A DNA stretch of 7,560 bases from Chloroflexota bacterium (GTDB taxonomy: Bacteria > Chloroflexota > Anaerolineae > B4-G1): assembly GCA_024232355.1 (NCBI GenBank), contig JAAEPW010001157.1, positions 1-7,560 of the forward strand, written 5' to 3'. The translations under genes were made by a program, and so were the position numbers. Positions 1 to 5,692 of the stretch are shown here, in pieces. The notes under the pieces were generated by a model. The model saw nothing but the letters and a program-made list of their open reading frames with translations, was not told where the DNA came from and did not search any database. Position 1 is the stretch's first letter. The number at the start of each line of letters is the position of its first letter.

Positions 1-230
1 AGTGGAAAGCTTTGTATGCAACCATCCATCATACTCCCATTCCTCCACCACATATGCCAACCGTGAATCAGGCTGTTCGCTGGATTGCTCGTTTGGGCGG
101 GTTCTTAGGCCGCAAGCAAGATGGCGACCCTGGTGTGACCGTTATCTGGCGTGGATGGCAGCGCTTGAATGATATCTCTGCCACATGGCTCTTGCTGCAC
201 CAGTCTCAGGTTCAAACCACATGTGGGTAA
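1..230 (+). CDS. IS4-family (Tn5/IS50-like) transposase, C-terminal fragment, cut by window edge
   Basis: The open frame is already open at base 3 and ends at TAA 228-230, so only about the last 75 residues are visible. The protein reads WKALYATIHHTPIPPPHMPT, then a block containing AVRWIARLGGFLGRK, DGDPGV and IWRGWQRLNDI. I recognise this Gly/Trp-rich block as the C-terminal end of IS4-family, Tn5-like transposases, the part lying after the catalytic DDE core. The catalytic residues lie outside the window, so whether the element is active cannot be judged. The internal TTG/ATG codons are not the true start. A 10-bp palindrome, CCACATGTGG (217-226), sits just before the stop. In this family the terminal inverted repeat commonly lies at or just past the stop codon, so the element probably ends near 230-240. 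The family call is firm; the subgroup is not. Confidence 0.85.
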   Translation, partial: WKALYATIHHTPIPPPHMPTVNQAVRWIARLGGFLGRKQDGDPGVTVIWRGWQRLNDISATWLLLHQSQVQTTCG

Positions 231-237
231 TAGCAAG

Positions 238-320
238 CTTTGCATGGGGGGGAAAGCGAGGTGCGCCGAAGGATTCGCCCTCTGTTTCAGTGGGGGCAAG
301 TTATGGGGTGGAGGCAGGGA
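238..320 (+). repeat. Degenerate copy of the B-type dispersed repeat (B0), next to the IS end
   Basis: This stretch aligns without large gaps to the B-type unit at 7121-7197. Shared blocks include aaagc, then gaaggat (262-273 here; 7144-7152 there), cctc-gtttc, gtggcg/gggggc, and atgggg followed by gg. The segment gaaagcgaggtg is also nearly the same as the last bases of the window (gaaagcgaggtg at 7547-7558). It is in the same orientation as the right-hand copies. Similarity starts within a few bases of the transposase stop, so the upstream part of the unit (GGCCCAAGG head) is missing here, as if cut by the insertion sequence. It includes a run of seven G (246-252). No gene is seen in 231-478; the short frames here are not protein-like. 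Confidence 0.6.
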
Positions 321-342
321 TGATTTTGATGGAAAGGTTGGG

Positions 343-369
343 GTTGTGACAAAGTTGGTTTGTTACAAC
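343..369. repeat. 11-bp inverted repeat downstream of the MalG-type permease gene
   Basis: GTTGTGACAAA (343-353), a 5-base loop, and TTTGTTACAAC (359-369) are inverted copies with one non-matching pair. Read as + strand RNA the odd pair is a G-U wobble, so the stem is complete; read as minus-strand RNA it is an A-C mismatch. It lies about 110 bases past the stop of the permease, the last gene of the minus-strand locus, and could be a 3'-end structure. There is no T-tract on the minus side, so an intrinsic terminator is not supported. An operator or a leftover transposon end are other options. Confidence 0.4.
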
Positions 370-478
370 TGGAGCAGAATTACGCTTTGTACTACCCATC
401 CTGTGATTTCAAATGACTTGACAGCATCTTTATCAATTATCCACATCGTGATGAGGTACTAGCAGTAGACCAGCGCTA

Positions 479-1318
479 TCAGTGCTTGATCCCTGTCATA
501 GCAATTCCCTCAATAAAGGTCTGCTGGAAGATAAAGTAAAAGATTACGAGAGGAACAACGACGATAACGCTGCCAGCCATAACCTGGTTGTACTGTCGCC
601 AGTACCTGAATATGAAAAGGGCCAGGCCAACAGGCAGGGTTCTGGTTTCTTCAGTCGAAGTGGCAATCAGGGGCCACAAAAAGTTGTTCCACGTAAGTAT
701 GAACTGAAAGATCGCCAGAGCAGACATTGCAGGCTTACAAAGGGGGATTATGATACGCCAGTAGGCACCGAAATTGGAGCATCCATCAATCTCTGCCGCA
801 TCGAGCAATTCGTCAGGAATATCGGTGATAAACTGACGCATGAGGTAGATATTGAAGCCATTCACCAAGAAAGGTATGATAAGAGCCCAATACGTGTTCA
901 CCCACTTGAGCTTGGCAATAAGTAGATAGGTAGGAATAAGGAGTACCGCAAATGGCACCATCATGGTGCTCAAAGTCAAGAAAAACAGGGGTTCTTTGCC
1001 AGGAAAGTCGAACTTGGCAAAGATAAAGCCTGCTAGCGAACTGGTGAACAAGGTTCCCAACACAACTGGTACGGCGACAATTATCGAGTTTCGATAATAG
1101 ATCAAGAATTTGGCGTGCCACACTGCTTGGAAATGCTCCCAAGTAATCTTGGATGGTATCCAAATCACAGGATATGCGATTGTCTCCTCAGGCAGTTTGA
1201 CAGAGGTGATGAATACCCAGTAGAATGGTGCGAGAACGAGAATCATTCCAGCGGACAAGGATAGATAGAGTACAAAGTTCTTGAAAAAAGTCGTGATCTT
1301 TCCTGCTGAAATTTCCAC
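479..1318 (-). CDS. Carbohydrate ABC transporter permease, MalG type (CUT1)
   Basis: This is an inner-membrane permease of a binding-protein-dependent sugar importer. It would form the translocation channel together with the MalF-type subunit at 3023-3889. I place the start at GTG 1318 (279 aa) because GGAGG (1327-1331) lies 8 bases upstream; the frame extends to a TTG at 1339, but that has no better site. Residues 15-38 form the first membrane span, and further hydrophobic spans lie near 77-100, 108-135, 142-158, 197-220 and 248-265. The EAA loop that contacts the ATPase is clear at 173-194: DAAEIDG followed by the WRIIIPL segment. The C-terminal FIEGIAMTGIKH is typical of MalG-type subunits. 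Length is normal for the family (270-300). Unusually, nagA and a 405-bp gap separate it from its partner. The substrate cannot be read from the permease; GlcNAc or an oligomer is inferred from nagA. Confidence 0.93.
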   Translation of the reverse strand: MEISAGKITTFFKNFVLYLSLSAGMILVLAPFYWVFITSVKLPEETIAYPVIWIPSKITWEHFQAVWHAKFLIYYRNSIIVAVPVVLGTLFTSSLAGFIFAKFDFPGKEPLFFLTLSTMMVPFAVLLIPTYLLIAKLKWVNTYWALIIPFLVNGFNIYLMRQFITDIPDELLDAAEIDGCSNFGAYWRIIIPLCKPAMSALAIFQFILTWNNFLWPLIATSTEETRTLPVGLALFIFRYWRQYNQVMAGSVIVVVPLVIFYFIFQQTFIEGIAMTGIKH

Positions 1319-1321
1319 GGC

Positions 1322-1337
1322 GATATCCTCCGATATC
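1322..1337 (-). promoter_or_regulatory. Small hairpin presenting the ribosome binding site of the MalG-type permease
   Basis: On the minus strand the order is GATATC, GGAG, GATATC, GCC, GTG. The two self-complementary hexamers (1332-1337 and 1322-1327) can pair into a 6-bp stem with the core Shine-Dalgarno bases GGAG as a four-base loop, 8-9 bases from the GTG start. The bases are certain; whether the stem forms or affects translation is inference. Confidence 0.4.
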
Positions 1338-1376
1338 AATGCAGACTGGCCTGGGGCAATTGCATTTGTCTTGTAT

Positions 1377-1398
1377 GAGGTATGTTGACATAGACCTC
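1377..1398 (-). promoter_or_regulatory. Imperfect palindrome upstream of the MalG-type permease, possible operator
   Basis: On the minus strand GAGG, bulge TC, TATGT, CA, ACATA, CCTC can form a 9-bp stem with a two-base bulge. It contains GGTCTA, one half of the TGGTCTAGACCA core known for NagR/DasR regulators. It lies downstream of the candidate promoter at 1418-1447. It could be an operator or a leader hairpin; the match is only half of the known site. Confidence 0.25.
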
Positions 1399-1417
1399 GT
1401 GTCTTAGAAGCGGATCA

Positions 1418-1447
1418 AATATACCCCAAAGCGGGAATCGGGGGCAA
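1418..1447 (-). promoter_or_regulatory. Candidate sigma-70 promoter for the MalG-type permease
   Basis: On the minus strand TTGCCC (1442-1447) is followed, after 18 bases, by TATATT (1418-1423), which matches the -10 consensus at five of six positions; the -35 matches at only three. It would start transcription near 1411, about 90 bases before the permease start. A separate promoter would make sense because a terminator-like hairpin lies between nagA and this gene. Confidence 0.3.
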
Positions 1448-1497
1448 CTTTGCATCCTTCCGACTATAAATGCAATTACCCCACGTACTTGCCTAGG

Positions 1498-1579
1498 GGA
1501 ATTCCAGAAAAATGATCGTCCCAAAGTCAGTTTTGTTAGTCTTGTAGCTGAGGTCGAAAAGGTACTTTTCTGGAATTCC
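1498..1579. repeat. 82-bp unit bounded by perfect 14-bp inverted repeats
   Basis: GGAATTCCAGAAAA (1498-1511) and TTTTCTGGAATTCC (1566-1579) are exact inverses around a 54-bp interior. Each arm also begins with the palindrome GGAATTCC. The unit lies 14 bp from the end of the 132-bp inverted-repeat unit and 4 bp from the hairpin at 1584-1606. It could be a tiny non-autonomous element or, as RNA, a long stem. No coding frame lies inside. Confidence 0.5.
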
Positions 1580-1580
1580 T

Positions 1581-1611
1581 AAAGGCTTTTGCTTTTCGCA
1601 AAAGCCCTTTT
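1581..1611. terminator. Terminator-like hairpin between nagA and the MalG-type permease
   Basis: GGCTTTTGC (1584-1592), a 5-base loop, and GCAAAAGCC (1598-1606) make a perfect 9-bp stem. On the + strand it is followed by CTTTT; on the minus strand by TTTA with AAAAG upstream, so it could act both ways, but both U-tracts are short. For the minus-strand locus it lies 118-143 bases past the nagA stop and would end or weaken transcription before the MalG-type gene. Confidence 0.6.
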
Positions 1612-1723
1612 CGTCGAGCTTGTTTGCAAATTTGTGTGTTTACAATCTCTCTCTGCCTATGATTTTAGGATGAATTAAAATCTGGAAAAGCCTAGTTACC
1701 TTATGAACAATCTATGGGTCTGT

Positions 1724-2923
1724 TTATCCTTCTATCTGGTGTCGCACCTTGCCTGCTACCATTACCATAGATATGTTGACCTGCTCGTCCATAATGATCA
1801 AATCGGCGCGCTTTCCTGGTTCCAGGCTACCGATCTTTTTGTCCAAACCCACTGCTCTAGCCGGGTTGATGGTTGCTAGTCTCACGGCGTCTCTTAATGG
1901 CAGACCTACCTGGTTCACCAAGTTCCACACACCTCGCCGTATCGGCCAGACCGAGCTCGAGATTGTGCCATCCACATCGTCGCCAAGACCAGCCAATCGC
2001 ACCATGCCATCACGCTTGATCAGCTTGACGCCAACCCACTCATGCTCGCCATCTATCACACGGTCCGACCAGTCATACTCCCCGTCAGGAAGTCCGGCCG
2101 CCGCTTGCGTGTCAGAGACCAGGCAAACTTTGTCGAGTCCCTTGCAACGGATCAACACGTCCATCGCTACCGGGTGGACGTGGAAACCATCGGCGTTCAG
2201 TTCGCACATCAGGGCGTCGCAGGTCAGCGCAGCGCCAACCGCACCTGGTCGCCGATGATGCATTCCGGTCATCACATTGTACGTGTGTGTCACATGGCGG
2301 ACGCCTGCCTCTACCGCACGCACAAAAAGATCATAACCGGCCTCACCGTGGGCAAATGAAGCTACGACACCAGTGCGGTGAATCTCACGAATCAACTCTA
2401 ACCCGCCGGGGAGATCGGGAGAACAATCCATCATTCGCAGGTGTCCCTCGCTGGCCTCGAGTAGTTCGTGATACGTGCGGATATCAGCCGGTGGAGGGGA
2501 ATCATTGGACTCACCTGGAAGGTACTTGGGATAGAGGAATGGTCCCTCGCCGTGGATGCCGTCAACTGCTGTGCCCTCTACCCCCTGCTTCATTGCCTTG
2601 ACGACACCCTTTATTCCCTCAAGGTCACCCACGGTAGGCAACCAACTGGTAGTTCCCGTCGTCACCAGCCACTTGCAGATCTCTTGCACCGCTTGGGGGC
2701 CTTCACGAGCAAAGTATCCATTACCTCCGTGATTGTGGATGTCCACAAATCCAGGAGCAATAATCCGCTCGCCGACGTCCCACACCTCGTATCCTTCAGG
2801 AATAGGTATGTTCGTCTGCTGACCGACAGCCTCGATTTGATCGCCATCAATCAGGATAACCGCATCTTCTAGTTCCTGGAGCGGTGTTAGTAAACGCCGA
2901 GTCTGAATCGCCAGTTTTGCCAT
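1724..2923 (-). CDS. nagA: N-acetylglucosamine-6-phosphate deacetylase (NagA-like amidohydrolase)
   Basis: It is expected to hydrolyse GlcNAc-6-phosphate to glucosamine-6-phosphate and acetate in the cytoplasm, the first committed step of GlcNAc catabolism. The ATG at 2923 (399 aa) has AGGAG six bases upstream; the frame opens one codon earlier at TTG, too close to that site. Metal and catalytic residues of the amidohydrolase fold are present: H63 and H65 in DIHNHGG, E126 in HGEGPF, H192 in FAHGEA, H213 in HVTHTYNVM, H248/H250 in ADGFHVHP, and D271 in VSDTQAAAGLPDG. The C-terminal ATINPARAVGL and GSLEPGKRADLII are classic for NagA. Oddities: the KGAH motif that usually follows EGPF is replaced by LPGESND (residues 135-141), and the usual LAGS-type segment reads AGLGDDVDGTISSS (311-324). 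It may therefore be a divergent NagA or act on a related N-acetylamino sugar phosphate. It sits between the two permease genes. Confidence 0.85.
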   Translation of the reverse strand: MAKLAIQTRRLLTPLQELEDAVILIDGDQIEAVGQQTNIPIPEGYEVWDVGERIIAPGFVDIHNHGGNGYFAREGPQAVQEICKWLVTTGTTSWLPTVGDLEGIKGVVKAMKQGVEGTAVDGIHGEGPFLYPKYLPGESNDSPPPADIRTYHELLEASEGHLRMMDCSPDLPGGLELIREIHRTGVVASFAHGEAGYDLFVRAVEAGVRHVTHTYNVMTGMHHRRPGAVGAALTCDALMCELNADGFHVHPVAMDVLIRCKGLDKVCLVSDTQAAAGLPDGEYDWSDRVIDGEHEWVGVKLIKRDGMVRLAGLGDDVDGTISSSVWPIRRGVWNLVNQVGLPLRDAVRLATINPARAVGLDKKIGSLEPGKRADLIIMDEQVNISMVMVAGKVRHQIEG

Positions 2924-3022
2924 CAAATTCTCCTTGTGTCATCTCATTTGTGTGTTGAAATTTGGCGCCAGGATCAAGGCTGCGAGATATCGTCCCTATA
3001 GTCTCTTGGCCGCTTCCTTCTA
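2924..3022. other. Intergenic spacer between the MalF-type permease and nagA
   Basis: The 99-bp gap holds the nagA ribosome binding site (AGGAG, about 2930-2934) and a GGCGCC palindrome. I found no promoter with acceptable boxes and no hairpin with a U-tract, so nagA is most simply co-transcribed with the permease upstream. Confidence 0.5.
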
Positions 3023-3889
3023 CTAATAATTCCAATCTGCTCGCATCAGGCGCAGTTGAATCAGGACTATAATCAATACTAGGATAAAGAGTATGTAAGC
3101 GACCGCCGAAGCATAGCCCATGCGAAGCCAGTAGAATCCTTGTTCATACACGTACATAACGGGCGTTCGGCTGGCATCTTCTGGTCCTCCTCTGGTCATC
3201 ACGTGGGGTAGATTAAAGAGTTGAACTGCCACTACCGTTGTTGTCACCATGGCATATACAGTCGTGCGTCCCAACAGCGGAAAGACGATGCGCCAAAAGA
3301 TCTGCCATCCATTCGCTCCATCGATCTTGGCTGCGTCGATGAGCTGTCTTGGAACACCTAGCAATCCTGCCAGGAAAAGCACCACGTTATAGCCCATATC
3401 AAACCATATCCACACAACAGATAGAGCGGGTATGACCAATGCGCTCGAGTTGAGCCAATTTGGCGTAGGTAGACTTAGGCGAGCGAGAAGCCCGTTGAGC
3501 AAACCGAATTGGGGTTGGTAAACAAACTTCCACACCGCAGCGGCAGCCACAGCCGGAGTCATCACAGGCAAAAAATATGCTACGCGAAAGATGGCTCTAT
3601 ATCGTGGTACACTATGAATGAGTTGCGCTATGAACAAAGAAAGCAACATCTCGATGGGAACCGTGAGGACTGTGTAGAACAGGATGTTCCGCATAACGGA
3701 CCCAAGGACTGGATCGTGAAACGCTTCCACATAGTTGGCAAGTCCTACCGGTTCTGGCGTTTGGCCAAAATCATAGTCGTAGAAACTAAGCACCAATGAC
3801 GCCAATATGGGACCCAGCGAGAAAACAAAAAGCAAACCCAGGATGGGCACCAACCACAGAACAAAGGGGCCAGAACGTTTCCGTCTCAT
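3023..3889 (-). CDS. Carbohydrate ABC transporter permease, MalF type (CUT1)
   Basis: This is the second membrane subunit of the sugar importer. The ATG at 3889 (288 aa) is preceded by AGGAAG five bases away. The N-terminal MRRKRS is followed by a membrane span at residues 8-34; other spans lie near 68-92, 103-125, 151-178, 208-228 and 260-280. The periplasmic-loop signature FYDYDFGQTPEPVGLANYVE is typical of MalF/UgpA-type subunits. The ATPase-contact EAA loop is at 185-206: DAAKIDGANG then FWRIVFPLL. The MTRGGPEDAS segment (231-240) is also typical of this subunit. It lies 106 bp downstream of the binding-protein gene, past a strong stem-loop, and 99 bp upstream of nagA. No ATPase gene is present, as is common for CUT1 systems that share one MsmK/UgpC-type ATPase. 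Confidence 0.94.
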   Translation of the reverse strand: MRRKRSGPFVLWLVPILGLLFVFSLGPILASLVLSFYDYDFGQTPEPVGLANYVEAFHDPVLGSVMRNILFYTVLTVPIEMLLSLFIAQLIHSVPRYRAIFRVAYFLPVMTPAVAAAAVWKFVYQPQFGLLNGLLARLSLPTPNWLNSSALVIPALSVVWIWFDMGYNVVLFLAGLLGVPRQLIDAAKIDGANGWQIFWRIVFPLLGRTTVYAMVTTTVVAVQLFNLPHVMTRGGPEDASRTPVMYVYEQGFYWLRMGYASAVAYILFILVLIIVLIQLRLMRADWNY

Positions 3890-3938
3890 ACTGTCTTCCT
3901 TGGGGATACAAGTATCTTGTTTGCGCAGGAAACAAACG

Positions 3939-3977
3939 ACCGAGCCGGAAGCCTAGTTTGGAAACTTCCGGCTCGGT
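3939..3977 (-). terminator. Strong intercistronic stem-loop after the binding-protein gene
   Basis: ACCGAGCCGGAAG (3939-3951) and CTTCCGGCTCGGT (3965-3977) are perfect inverted arms of 13 bp around a 13-base loop; a wobble and one more pair can extend the stem. It lies 18 bp past the stop of the solute-binding protein gene and 50 bp before the downstream permease start. On the minus strand it is followed by CGTTTGTTTCC, a broken T-rich stretch, so it could be a partial terminator. Such stem-loops after binding-protein genes are known to protect the upstream mRNA and lower permease expression (the malE-malF region is the classic case). Confidence 0.7.
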
Positions 3978-3995
3978 TGAAACATAGATTCCTAA

Positions 3996-5447
3996 TCAAG
4001 CATCAGAAGTAACCCAGAAATCAGTCTTTTGGAGCATATCGGTATACAGTTCTTCGTATTGATCCAACACTTCCTTGATGGGCCTGCCTTCAAAAACGAT
4101 AGCGTCCTCGATTTTGGTCCACATATCGTCGTGTGGGGCGCTGATCTCCCCAGGAAAGACCATGCCTGCATCAATCTGCTGCCGCAGAATAGACAACTGC
4201 ATAGACGCAAGATCATTGAAGGTGGGCTCTGCCGCATTAGCTGCTGCAGCAGCGAGTTCTGCATAATCGGGGTGAGGCGTGATGTAGAGTACATCGCCCA
4301 TAGTGGAAAAGTACTCGTCAAGCCCCTGATACTCGTAACACTGGAACTTGAAAAACTCCCAAGCTGCCTTGAGTCTATCCCCTTCAGCCAGATTGGTCAC
4401 CATAAAGCCGGGACCATCAAGTGCAATCCGTCCATAGGGAGCGCTGCCGGTAAAGGTGGGATAGAAAGCAGGGCGCCAGTTTACGGTGGGATAATTGTGG
4501 GTCAGGTGATCACCGAACCAGGTCCAGTTCTGAGCCACTGCCGCCTTCCCTGTTCCGAATGCCTCGTCCCAGATCAGGAACTCTCGACTGTTGATCTTGT
4601 GCGTGTCGTAAAAATCAAGCAGGGTCTGCCAAGCCTGTTCGCCCTCGGGGGAATTAAAGAGGGCCTGTTCCATATTATGAACGTGCCCCCCCTGTTGATA
4701 GATCATATCGATCCAGATGTAGCGGGCGTATTCATTAAAGGCAAAACCCGCCTGCACCATAGTATCGCCATCCCATACGGTCAACTCTTTTGCAAAGCGG
4801 GCAAACTCATCCCACGTTGTGGGGATATCTTGGCCCGTATACCCCGCCTCATCAAAGATATCCTTATTATAGTACATAATGGGTCCCATCGCGCCAGTCA
4901 TAAGCGCGTAGGGTTTTCCGTCATCTAGTGGGCGGACACTGTAGAAATCGTGTTCGTCCAGCCACGAACTAGGCATCACGTCGTTTGAAATGGACGGAAT
5001 GATGCCTGCACGAGCGTGGTCTGCTTGCTGGTCAAAGTCGTATGTCAGATCAGGGCCTTCCTTGGAAACCCACGCAGCGTGGACTTTGGTGCGCTGCTCT
5101 TCACCAGGCACGTCCTCCGTCTTGATCTTGATGTTCGGATACCGTGCCTCGAACCGTCTAAATCGATCTAGTAGGGCTTGGCCCATCGGTGACCCTTCGG
5201 CGAAATTACCCCAGGCCAATAGTTCGATCGGGCTGGAGGGGTGCCATTCTTCATACCAACCGAGTTGCTGTTGTTCTGCTCCAGCAGGAGGCCCCAAGGG
5301 CTCCGGGGCTGGGCCATCGGCAGGGGACTCTCCGGCTGATGGTGGTACAGAGGTTGCTTTGGGTCCACAGCCAGCCAGCAACGTTCCTGCCGCTGTACCA
5401 GCAGTCAAATACAAAAACTCGCGCCGATTCAATTTGCGTCTAGTCAT
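3996..5447 (-). CDS. Extracellular sugar-binding lipoprotein of an ABC importer (family 1, MalE-like)
   Basis: It captures the sugar outside the membrane and delivers it to the MalF/MalG-type permeases. The ATG at 5447 (483 aa) has AGGAG seven bases upstream; the in-frame GTG at 5453 lies only a base from that site and is rejected. The N-terminus has a twin-arginine-like NRREFLYLTAG stretch (7-17), then a lipobox LLAGC with Cys27 as the likely lipidation site. Residues 28-62 are a Pro/Ala/Gly/Ser-rich linker, and the mature domain begins near IELLAWGNF. Family features include FRRFEARYPNIKIK, the MYYNKDIFDEAGY segment, PTTWDEFARFAKEL and GKAAVAQNW. The C-terminus has no extra domain. Length is normal for the family (400-500). 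A run of seven G on the coding strand (4686-4692) encodes part of QQGGH. The ligand is not readable from the sequence. Confidence 0.93.
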   Translation of the reverse strand: MTRRKLNRREFLYLTAGTAAGTLLAGCGPKATSVPPSAGESPADGPAPEPLGPPAGAEQQQLGWYEEWHPSSPIELLAWGNFAEGSPMGQALLDRFRRFEARYPNIKIKTEDVPGEEQRTKVHAAWVSKEGPDLTYDFDQQADHARAGIIPSISNDVMPSSWLDEHDFYSVRPLDDGKPYALMTGAMGPIMYYNKDIFDEAGYTGQDIPTTWDEFARFAKELTVWDGDTMVQAGFAFNEYARYIWIDMIYQQGGHVHNMEQALFNSPEGEQAWQTLLDFYDTHKINSREFLIWDEAFGTGKAAVAQNWTWFGDHLTHNYPTVNWRPAFYPTFTGSAPYGRIALDGPGFMVTNLAEGDRLKAAWEFFKFQCYEYQGLDEYFSTMGDVLYITPHPDYAELAAAAANAAEPTFNDLASMQLSILRQQIDAGMVFPGEISAPHDDMWTKIEDAIVFEGRPIKEVLDQYEELYTDMLQKTDFWVTSDA

Positions 5448-5535
5448 TGCCACTCTCCTTATGAGATTAGGGAGAACTCGATGGATCTCCGATTTCGATT
5501 CCTTTTAATCCTACTGACCTGATACTATCGCCGAC

Positions 5536-5584
5536 TTGTCTAATTCAACGTTCCATATAGGTCTCCTTATTCTACCTTTGTCTA
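5536..5584. promoter_or_regulatory. Pair of TTGTCTA half-site-like motifs upstream of the binding-protein gene
   Basis: TTGTCTA occurs at 5536-5542 and 5578-5584, 42 bp apart, about four helical turns. The first extends to ACTTGTCTA, one base off the ACTGGTCTA half of the DasR/NagR consensus. The related CTGTCTA and CAGTCTA lie upstream of the regulator at 6544-6550 and 6536-6542. These may be half-sites for the GntR regulator, but the other half of the palindrome is poor and the second copy overlaps the candidate -35. Confidence 0.3.
5554..5584 (-). promoter_or_regulatory. Candidate promoter for the transporter/nagA genes
   Basis: On the minus strand TAGACA (5579-5584; five of six to the -35 consensus) is followed 19 bases later by TATATG (5554-5559), or 18 bases later by CTATAT. 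A second, weaker pair is TTGAAT (5543-5548) with TAGTAT (5522-5527), spacer 15. Either would leave an untranslated leader of roughly 75-105 bases before the binding-protein start. The 245-bp gap has no convincing terminator after the regulator, so read-through from the regulator promoter is also possible. Confidence 0.28.
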
Positions 5585-5590
5585 TCCAGC

Positions 5591-5640
5591 CTTGGAACTT
5601 TAATTTCAAGGAACCCAAGATCGGGGAGCAGAGTTCTTGG
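5591..5640. repeat. Two short hairpins in the regulator / binding-protein gap
   Basis: CTTGGAA (5591-5597) pairs with TTTCAAG (5604-5610) with one wobble, and CCAAGA (5615-5620) pairs exactly with TCTTGG (5635-5640) around a 14-base loop. Neither is followed by a U-tract on the minus strand, so they are not called as terminators of the regulator gene. Confidence 0.3.
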
Positions 5641-5692
5641 TCACTCACTTGTCCACATTGCCAGGTCTCAATGGATAGGGCGGGGCAGAGCC

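Larger units (their letters stand above)
1352..1483. repeat. 132-bp unit bounded by 18-bp inverted repeats (MITE-like)
   Basis: The + strand has TGGGGCAATTGCATTTGT at 1352-1369. Positions 1466-1483 carry its inverse, which read on the minus strand is TGGGGTAATTGCATTTAT: 16 of 18 positions match. The 96-bp interior holds no open frame of note. The arms are too far apart and too similar to be an ordinary operator, and they resemble the ends of a small non-autonomous mobile element. I saw no convincing target duplication, so the element reading is tentative. Confidence 0.45.

Noticed and set aside
169..462. Open frame of 97 codons on the + strand after the transposase
   Set aside because: It overlaps the transposase in another frame and then runs through the degenerate repeat and the inverted repeat; the composition is not protein-like.
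464..472. TAGACCA, a perfect NagR/DasR half-site, near the end of the MalG-type permease gene
   Set aside because: Its partner half is absent and it lies at the 3' end of the gene, away from any promoter.
1336..1524. 62-codon minus-strand frame upstream of the MalG-type permease
   Set aside because: It crosses both arms of the 132-bp inverted-repeat unit and has no binding site or family resemblance.
4029..4928. 299-codon + strand frame opposite the binding-protein gene
   Set aside because: It is antisense to a clear family member, with no ribosome site or recognisable domain; a shadow of the codon structure.
5471..5490. Inverted repeat GGAGA...TCTCC upstream of the binding-protein gene
   Set aside because: Only five base pairs with a ten-base loop; expected by chance.
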